NCBI GenBank assembly: GCA_964540105.1
Contig: CAZILL010000001.1
Location: 186,001-250,000, forward strand
Direction of reading: 5' to 3'
Origin: DATKJY01 sp964540105
GTDB lineage: Bacteria; Zixibacteria; MSB-5A5; GN15; FEB-12
Length of the DNA: 64,000 nt
Shown in pieces: positions 58,374-64,000 of this stretch. The stretch's first letter is position 1; each line of letters begins with the position of its first letter. Made by a program: the position numbers and the translations under genes. The notes under the pieces are model-generated. The model searched no databases and was not told where the DNA came from. It worked only from the letters and a program-made list of their open reading frames with translations.

Positions 58374-59114
58374 ATGCAGAGGTATATTGTGCAGAAGGCA
58401 AATCAACAGATCCTCGAGATACTGCGCGCGGAAATCGCGACGCACAACAGGTCGGAAAACAAACTCAACTATCAACGATTCTTCAAAGAAACTCTCGATA
58501 ACCCGTTCGCCATCAAAACCGCGATCCTCCGCGAAATCTCCAACAGATGCTTCAGGAGCGTTAAGCAGATGTCAAGAGACGACCTTCTGGCTTGCTGCGA
58601 TGATCTGCTCACCTCACGGGAGCGATACATGCTCTTTGTGGCTTTCGAGTGGGCTTTGAAAGTCAAGACGCAGTACCAGGTAAAAGATTTTGCTTGTTTC
58701 GAATCCTGGCTGCGAGACTATGTCGACAACTGGGGCGCGTGCGATCACCTCTGTTGCGGCGCACTTGGTCATCTTATCTATCAGTTCCCGAACACGGTTG
58801 TGAGAACGCATCGCTGGATACGGTCGAGGAACAGATGGATGCGAAGAGCCGCTTCGGTATGTCTGATTGTATCGGTTCGGAACGGTCTTTTGTTAGATGA
58901 TGTGATGCGGACAGCCAGCGCACAGCTGGCTGATCCGGATGACATGGTGCAGAAGGGCTACGGCTGGACGCTGAAAGAAGCGAGCAACACATTCCCGGAT
59001 GAAGTGTTCAAGTTTGTTATGAGAAACAGAAGCCAGATGCCGAGGACCGCGCTCCGGTATGCAATTGAGAAGCTCCCACCCACCCAGCGTATGCAGGCGA
59101 TGAAGAGAGGTTGA
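58374..59114 (+). CDS. AlkD-like DNA alkylation repair protein
   Basis: 246 residues, all helical, of the HEAT-like-repeat DNA glycosylase family that removes alkylated purines. LRDYVDNWGACDHLCCGALG contains the conserved Asp of the active site (WxxxDxx), and RWIRSRNRWMRRAASVCLIV plus GYGWTLKEASNTFPDEVFKFV match the repeat core. It starts directly at the stop of the SDR gene, so the two are co-transcribed. Confidence 0.82.
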   Translation: MQRYIVQKANQQILEILRAEIATHNRSENKLNYQRFFKETLDNPFAIKTAILREISNRCFRSVKQMSRDDLLACCDDLLTSRERYMLFVAFEWALKVKTQYQVKDFACFESWLRDYVDNWGACDHLCCGALGHLIYQFPNTVVRTHRWIRSRNRWMRRAASVCLIVSVRNGLLLDDVMRTASAQLADPDDMVQKGYGWTLKEASNTFPDEVFKFVMRNRSQMPRTALRYAIEKLPPTQRMQAMKRG

Positions 59115-59253
59115 CTCTTCACTTCCTTCCCGGTCTCGACACTCTCTCCCAGGCAAGCTTCGACCAATCGCCTCCACAATGCGATTGCGTAAATTGATCG
59201 TTCAAACGATCTTGTCATGAGCTGATATCGGATTCCGCTGAAAGGAGCGCACA

Positions 59254-59736
59254 ATGAAAGCTGAACCGCAAAAGGAACATGCCTGGCTGCACCGATTAGT
59301 CGGGGACTGGACCTACGAAGTCGACGCTTGCATGAAACCGGGTGAACCCCCACAGAAGTTTAAGGGTAAGGAAACAGTCCGCTCGGTTGGAGGAATCTGG
59401 ATTGTTGCCGAAGGTCAAGGTGAAATGCCCGGCGGTGGCATCGCCACGACTATGCTCACGCTCGGTTTCGACCCTCGCGTGAAGAAGTTTGTCGGCAGTT
59501 GGATTGGATCGATGATGACACACTTGTGGGCGTATGAGGGAAATCTCGACGCAGCCGAGAAAGTATTGACGCTTAATTGCGAAGGACCCACTTTCGACGG
59601 CACTGAGTCTACCACACGGTACAAGGACATACACACCGTGATCTCTGATAACGAACGCACGCTCACCGGGAACGTGGTTGGCAAAGACGGAAAGTGGATC
59701 GAGATGATGACCTGTACCTACCGCCGTGCGCGGTAG
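59254..59736 (+). CDS. DUF1579-family protein
   Basis: 160 residues with AAAGGAG before ATG 59254. Features HAWLHRLVGDWTYEVDACMKPG, FKGKETVRSVGGIWIVAEGQG and MLTLGFDPRVKKFVGSWIGSM are characteristic of the DUF1579 lipocalin-like family. Function unknown; such genes often sit among stress or small-molecule genes. The coding end lies 8 bases before the next start. Confidence 0.85.
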   Translation: MKAEPQKEHAWLHRLVGDWTYEVDACMKPGEPPQKFKGKETVRSVGGIWIVAEGQGEMPGGGIATTMLTLGFDPRVKKFVGSWIGSMMTHLWAYEGNLDAAEKVLTLNCEGPTFDGTESTTRYKDIHTVISDNERTLTGNVVGKDGKWIEMMTCTYRRAR

Positions 59737-59744
59737 ACGCCCGC

Positions 59745-60716
59745 ATGGTGACCAGCAACACCGACACAGAACTGACTCGGGGCTCATCTCGCATGCTACC
59801 ACAGCCTAAGAGGGAAGAACCGAAGCTCACAGGATTCGAAGGTATAGTGAATCTGACCTTACGGGAAAACTACTGGGATTCTCCTGAATTGAAGAAAGAG
59901 TTCATGGGTTTCCTGGTTCAGCTATTCGATCTTGATCTGTCGCTCTGGGACAAAATGGGATTCTGGGACGATCGATATCGACCATTTTCCTATTTCAGTG
60001 ATAACAGAGTGGTGTCCAACGTGTGCGTTTACACCATGGATATGACAATTCGGGGAGAACGTCGCCGAGTTGCCCAGATCTCGGCCGTAGGAACAGTTCC
60101 GGAATACCGCAGAAGAGGCCTGAGTCGCAAGCTCACGCAGGTTGCACTGGACTGGGCGCGCGCCAATCATGATTTCTTCTTTCTCTTTGCTGACGAGGAT
60201 GCGTACAAACTCTACAAGGAGTGCGGCTTTCGACCTGCTGAGGAATACAAGACTCGCATCGCAGTGACGGGCAAGGTCGCTCAGGCAGGCGCCACCACGC
60301 TGGATATGCAGCGACAGGATCATGTCGAGCAAGTATACCGTTTGGCATCCAGGCGGGAAGCCGTCTCCAATCTCCTGGGAGTGTCGAACGACAAGCTGCT
60401 CATGTATTGGTGCTTATACTCTCTCCGCAATTACATCCATTACATTCCAGCGCTGGACATCCTGGTCTTGTTTAAGCGTGAGAATGGCCTCGTGACGATT
60501 TTCGACATCGTAGGGGCCAAGATCCCCAAGTTTGCTGAGCTATACCCCCATATTTGCGACCCGAGTGACAATGCCGTCGAGTTTCTCTTCATGGTGGACA
60601 AGTTGGGTCTGGAGAATGTCGACCGAGTTCGGGTTGAGGGAAACGGAACTCATCTCCTTGGCAGTTTTCCGCTCGAAGGTACACAGTTCATTCTCCCGAT
60701 TACTTCCCATGCGTAG
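59745..60716 (+). CDS. GNAT-family acetyltransferase with C-terminal extension
   Basis: 323 residues from ATG 59745. The acetyl-CoA loop VAQISAVGTVPEYRRRGLSRKL near residue 110 carries the R/Q-x2-G-x-G/A-type motif (RRRGLS), and DEDAYKLYKECGFRPAEEYK is the usual last strand. About 150 further residues form a second domain of unknown role. An eis-like or other two-domain acetyltransferase is possible. Substrate unknown. Confidence 0.78.
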   Translation: MVTSNTDTELTRGSSRMLPQPKREEPKLTGFEGIVNLTLRENYWDSPELKKEFMGFLVQLFDLDLSLWDKMGFWDDRYRPFSYFSDNRVVSNVCVYTMDMTIRGERRRVAQISAVGTVPEYRRRGLSRKLTQVALDWARANHDFFFLFADEDAYKLYKECGFRPAEEYKTRIAVTGKVAQAGATTLDMQRQDHVEQVYRLASRREAVSNLLGVSNDKLLMYWCLYSLRNYIHYIPALDILVLFKRENGLVTIFDIVGAKIPKFAELYPHICDPSDNAVEFLFMVDKLGLENVDRVRVEGNGTHLLGSFPLEGTQFILPITSHA

Positions 60717-60815
60717 CGAAGCACGAGATTCCAATAGACCGGAAGCAGAACAATCGAGCCGATTTTGCGTATGACATAATCGAGTACTCATTCCCATGTA
60801 TCTCGGAGGAGACTG

Positions 60816-61775
60816 TTGAAAGCTATCGTACGCACCGCCTACGGATCGCCCGATGTTCTCGCCCTGCGAGAAATCGATAGGCCTGATCCCAAAGACAATC
60901 AAGTACTGGTAAGAGTACACGCGGCGTCTGTCAACCCGCTTGACTGGCACATTCTTCGCGGCAAGCCGTTCTTGGTCCGGCTGATGGGCTTTGGACTGCT
61001 GAAACCGAAACAGCAGATACTCGGAGCCGACGTCGCCGGCCGGGTTGAAGCGGTCGGCAAGGACGCGGCGAAGTTCGCGGTAGGTGACGAAGTCTTTGGT
61101 GCGACAGTGGGCGGATTTGCAGAATATGCATGCCTCCGCGAAGACAAGATTGTGCTTAAACCGACAAATATGACATTTGAACAGGCGGCGGCCGTCCCTG
61201 TTGCGGGACTCACCGCCCTGCAGGGTCTTCGCGATCAAGGCCGGCTCAAGTCGGGCCAGAATGTGCTGATCAACGGCGCTTCGGGAGGTGTCGGCACATT
61301 TGCGGTGCAGATCGCCAAGGCGCTGGGAGCTCACGTGACCGGTGTTTGCAGCGGGAGGAATCTGGAGATGGTGCGGTCGATTGGGGCCGACGATGTGATC
61401 GATTACACAAGAGAGTGCTTCTGGCGGAGCGGAAAGAGATATGATCTGATCCTTGACAATGCCGCGTTTCATTCGATACGCAAGTCTTTGCGCGCCCTCA
61501 CGCCGACCGGCACCTATGTTCTGATTGGCGGCTCGACAGTGAGTTTTCTACAGACGCTGATTCTCAAACCACTGTTTTCAAAGGAGGGTGGACGAAAGGT
61601 GGTCTCTTTCATGGCAAACGTGAATCAGACAGATTTGGCTTTCCTGAAGGAACTTCTTGAGGCCGGCAAAGTTGTGCCCGTCATAGATCGAAAGTATTCT
61701 TTGAACGAAACCCCTCAGGCAATTCGTCAGGTTGAAGAAGGGCACGCGCGAGGAAAAGTGGTCATCTCGATGTGA
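60816..61775 (+). CDS. Quinone-oxidoreductase-like medium-chain dehydrogenase
   Basis: 319 residues from TTG 60816 with CGGAGGA upstream. No zinc ligands are present; HAASVNPLDWHILRGKPFLV, GADVAGRVEAVGKDAAKFAVGD and VLINGASGGVGTFAVQIAKALGA are typical of zeta-crystallin/QOR-like NADPH reductases. It may reduce quinones or enals. No operon partner; the small gaps on both sides suggest an independent unit. Confidence 0.85.
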   Translation: MKAIVRTAYGSPDVLALREIDRPDPKDNQVLVRVHAASVNPLDWHILRGKPFLVRLMGFGLLKPKQQILGADVAGRVEAVGKDAAKFAVGDEVFGATVGGFAEYACLREDKIVLKPTNMTFEQAAAVPVAGLTALQGLRDQGRLKSGQNVLINGASGGVGTFAVQIAKALGAHVTGVCSGRNLEMVRSIGADDVIDYTRECFWRSGKRYDLILDNAAFHSIRKSLRALTPTGTYVLIGGSTVSFLQTLILKPLFSKEGGRKVVSFMANVNQTDLAFLKELLEAGKVVPVIDRKYSLNETPQAIRQVEEGHARGKVVISM

Positions 61776-61868
61776 AACGTCGACGGAAATCCCTTCTTTG
61801 CAGTGCCGATGACATTTTTCGTATGATTTTTGGAATCGCTATTATATTGATCTTACGGAGGTCATAGC

Positions 61869-63293
61869 ATGAAAAGGGCACACCTATTAGCTGGTCTGTT
61901 GGTAATGTCCTCTTTAATGCTCTGCTCATGTTCAGATAACAAGCCCACAGAACCGACACCAACGGCCGATAGTCACGCGCTATTCGTTGAGGTCAATGGG
62001 CACGGCAACGGCTCCGCCGACTCACCCTTCGGCAGTATCCAGGATGCCTTCGATGCCGCCTCCGCTGACTCTACCGTCGAGCGCATCTACATAGCCTGCG
62101 GCTCTTACTACGAGTCAGTTGTAGCAATGAGCGGCGTATCGGTGTATGGCGGGCGAAATCCGCAGGAGTCCTGGAATCTGTCATCGTCAGATTCGACCGT
62201 CATTATGGGGGAGACCATCGACGGACACTGCATCGGTCTGGCGATACGCGGGGTCAGCGACAGCATACTTCTTTCTCACCTGACGATCGTATCCAGAGAT
62301 GCCATCGATTCCGGCAGTTCGTCATACGGAATCTACTGTATTGACGCGGCAAATGTGGAGATACGCTCATGCCGGATAGTCGCCGGCAACGGTGCTTCGG
62401 GAAATGCAGGACCGATGGGACTGCCGGGCGAAGACGGTGAAAGCGGCGATTGGGGGATGTTTGGGCGTCGCCCAGTTGCGGGGGGAGCAGGTGGCTTAGG
62501 CGGCAGGTGTGACGGCAGCATGTGGGGGTGGGAGCCCGGAAAGGATGGACAGCCGGGGGCAAGTTACTTGGATTCCCCGATGGGGGGAGCCGGGGGCACT
62601 GGTGACGACGGTAATTGCGGCACTCCTGGGGCCGGGCAGGACGGCGGAAACGGCTCACACGGTGTCGACGGCTATAGCGCCTCCTGGGAGTTGCTCCTTA
62701 AACCCGATGGAGAATGGATCATCGCGACTGCGGATAGTGGGTTCGACGGTAATCGAGGGTGCTACGGCTCTGGCGGTGGAGGCGGGGGAGGTGTCGCTAC
62801 AACCACTGGAAACAGAGGGTGCAGGCATGGTTCCGGCGGAAGCGGAGGGGGGGCTGGCGCTGGTCCGGGGATGGGCGGACACGGAGGCCAGCCGGGTGGG
62901 GCGTCGATAGCCATACTTTCGATTCGAAGTGAGCTGTCTATATCGAAGTGTACGCTGCTCACCGTGACAGGTGGCCGCGGAGGAGCTGGAGGAGCCGGAG
63001 GAGTTGGTGGACGAGGCGGGAAAGGGGGACCTATAGACTGCTTCACGTGCTGCGGGGGTGCTGGAGGCGTAGGGGGGGATGGCGGCAATGGTGGGCACGG
63101 CGGAGGGGGCTGCGGTGGCTCGTCTATCGGACTGCTGAAGTGCGAATCGACCGTCGACTTTCATGACAATAACTCCTTGCTGATCGGCCCCGCCGGTGAG
63201 GGAGGCATGGGGGGTAGCTCAGGAGCCAGCCGAGGCAGCGACGGTATTTCACGGGATCTCCTCGAAGTTCTGATTGGGTCTGCAGACCGCTGA
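61869..63293 (+). CDS. Glycine-rich lipoprotein with beta-helix-like N-terminal half
   Basis: 474 residues. The signal peptide ends in a lipobox-like LCSC, then a PTEPTPT linker. Residues about 40-170 (GNGSADSPFGSIQDAFDAAS, YIACGSYYESVVAMSGVSVYGG) match DUF1565-type right-handed beta-helix proteins. From about 175 onward long Gly tracts (GGAGGLGGRC, GSGGGGGGG, GRGGAGGAGGVGGRGG) interleave with Cys residues, reminiscent of PE_PGRS domains or polyglycine-II bundles. Probably a surface protein; function unknown. High-GC Gly codons (GGA/GGG) create antisense frames that are not genes. Confidence 0.75.
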   Translation: MKRAHLLAGLLVMSSLMLCSCSDNKPTEPTPTADSHALFVEVNGHGNGSADSPFGSIQDAFDAASADSTVERIYIACGSYYESVVAMSGVSVYGGRNPQESWNLSSSDSTVIMGETIDGHCIGLAIRGVSDSILLSHLTIVSRDAIDSGSSSYGIYCIDAANVEIRSCRIVAGNGASGNAGPMGLPGEDGESGDWGMFGRRPVAGGAGGLGGRCDGSMWGWEPGKDGQPGASYLDSPMGGAGGTGDDGNCGTPGAGQDGGNGSHGVDGYSASWELLLKPDGEWIIATADSGFDGNRGCYGSGGGGGGGVATTTGNRGCRHGSGGSGGGAGAGPGMGGHGGQPGGASIAILSIRSELSISKCTLLTVTGGRGGAGGAGGVGGRGGKGGPIDCFTCCGGAGGVGGDGGNGGHGGGGCGGSSIGLLKCESTVDFHDNNSLLIGPAGEGGMGGSSGASRGSDGISRDLLEVLIGSADR

Positions 63294-63316
63294 TAGAGTG
63301 TCTGCTTCCGTGCATT

Positions 63317-64000
63317 ATGTCCTACGTCATACTTGCGCTGCTTTCCGCGGCTTTGGCTGGAGCAGCGACTCCATTCAATAAGGCTCTTCTTTCCTCATTC
63401 GATCCCTTCCAGCTGGCAGGCCTCTTGTACCTTGGAACAGCTGTCGGGTCTGCTGGGCTGGCGTTCCGCAAGCGCCCTCGCACGTTGCCGTGGCAGATGG
63501 ATCGAAGGAATCAGATGCGCCTGGTCGGCGCGGTGCTCTTTGGTGGCTTGCTCGCGCCGCTCTTGCTCTTGTTGGGGCTCCGAGCCGCGTCGGCGGCCTC
63601 GGTCTCCTTGTGGCTCCCCGTGGAGTTAGTTGCCACCGCGATCATCGGAACCATCTTCTTCCGGGATCACCTGGGACGTCTTGGGTGGATCGGGATGATC
63701 GGTGTGCTCGTCGCCGGAGTGCTGCTCTCCCTTGGAGAGAAGACGGCGGGCCTATGGGCCGGGCTTCTCGTCATGGGGGCGTGCGCAGGCTGGGGACTTG
63801 ACAACAACTTCACGGCTCTGATTGATGGTATCACTCCGGCACAGAGTACATTCTGGAAGGGGCTTGTGGCAGGATCGGTCAATCTCACCATCGGACTAGC
63901 CGCAGGGGATTATCCGGGAACCGTGGCAACGACTATCTGGGCGCTCGGGGTCGGGTGCGTATGCTATGGCGTCAGCATCGTGCTCTACATCACCGCGGCC
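63317..64000 (+). CDS. EamA-family (DMT superfamily) transporter, C-terminus cut by window edge
   Basis: Starts at ATG 63317 and stays open to the window edge (228 codons). Seven or so hydrophobic segments, beginning YVILALLSAALAGAATPFNKALLSSF, include the EamA repeat features LLLLGLRAASAASVSLWLPVE and GWIGMIGVLVAGVLLSLGE. It is a drug/metabolite exporter type with unknown substrate. Confidence 0.8.
   Translation, partial: MSYVILALLSAALAGAATPFNKALLSSFDPFQLAGLLYLGTAVGSAGLAFRKRPRTLPWQMDRRNQMRLVGAVLFGGLLAPLLLLLGLRAASAASVSLWLPVELVATAIIGTIFFRDHLGRLGWIGMIGVLVAGVLLSLGEKTAGLWAGLLVMGACAGWGLDNNFTALIDGITPAQSTFWKGLVAGSVNLTIGLAAGDYPGTVATTIWALGVGCVCYGVSIVLYITAA

Overview
The window comes from the chromosome of a GC-rich (by eye mid-50s % GC), Gram-negative-type bacterium with an anaerobic, menaquinone-dependent lifestyle. 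It carries an outer-membrane-type barrel protein, GmhA, an O-antigen-ligase-like protein and lipoproteins. Extracellular Cys-rich repeat proteins with dockerin-like ends, a bacterial geranylgeranylglyceryl-phosphate-synthase-like gene and a DUF3078-like protein all fit an FCB-group lineage, possibly a candidate phylum such as Zixibacteria. That placement is an inference from gene content only.

Region 1 (1-24.5 kb) is an anaerobic aromatic-degradation locus. A truncated moaA reads leftward. Diverging from it is one long co-directional cluster: a class I ATP-dependent benzoyl-CoA reductase in bcrCBAD order; an acyl-CoA ligase; a second, single-subunit HgdB/BcrB-like protein with its own ASKHA activase and a PanE-like reductase between them; the three lower-pathway enzymes Had, Oah and Dch; an SDR and a thiolase able to finish 3-hydroxypimeloyl-CoA to glutaryl-CoA; a 4-hydroxybenzoyl-CoA-reductase-type molybdenum enzyme (hcrCAB) with XdhC- and MocA-like maturation genes; and a divergent thiolase with a dehydrogenase/hydratase fusion. 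Many genes overlap by 4 bases, which suggests translational coupling. A Crp/Fnr-type operator (TGTGA-N6-TCACG) lies upstream. No dedicated regulator, ferredoxin or glutaryl-CoA dehydrogenase is in view.

Region 2 (24.5-34.5 kb) holds a small exported Cys protein, mscL coupled to a barrel-like gene, ferritin, and two tandem paralogous secreted proteins. Each paralog has a different N-terminal module (one an intact type-1 copper cupredoxin), then 13 or 16 copies of a six-Cys GACC repeat and a dockerin-like end.

Region 3 (34.9-44.4 kb) is an apparently complete menaquinone cluster: menI on +, facing menE-C-A-B-H-D-F-G on -. Region 4 (44.5-52.9 kb) has a DUF4388 operon, recX, alaS, the GGGPS-like gene, gmhA, an O-antigen-ligase-like gene and a small membrane protein.

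Region 5 (53-64 kb) is more accessory. It has tRNA-Val and tRNA-Asp, a strikingly AT-rich beta-propeller lipoprotein gene bounded by integron-cassette-like ends, a membrane glycosyltransferase gene flanked by short direct repeats, several single-gene functions, a glycine-rich lipoprotein and a truncated EamA transporter.
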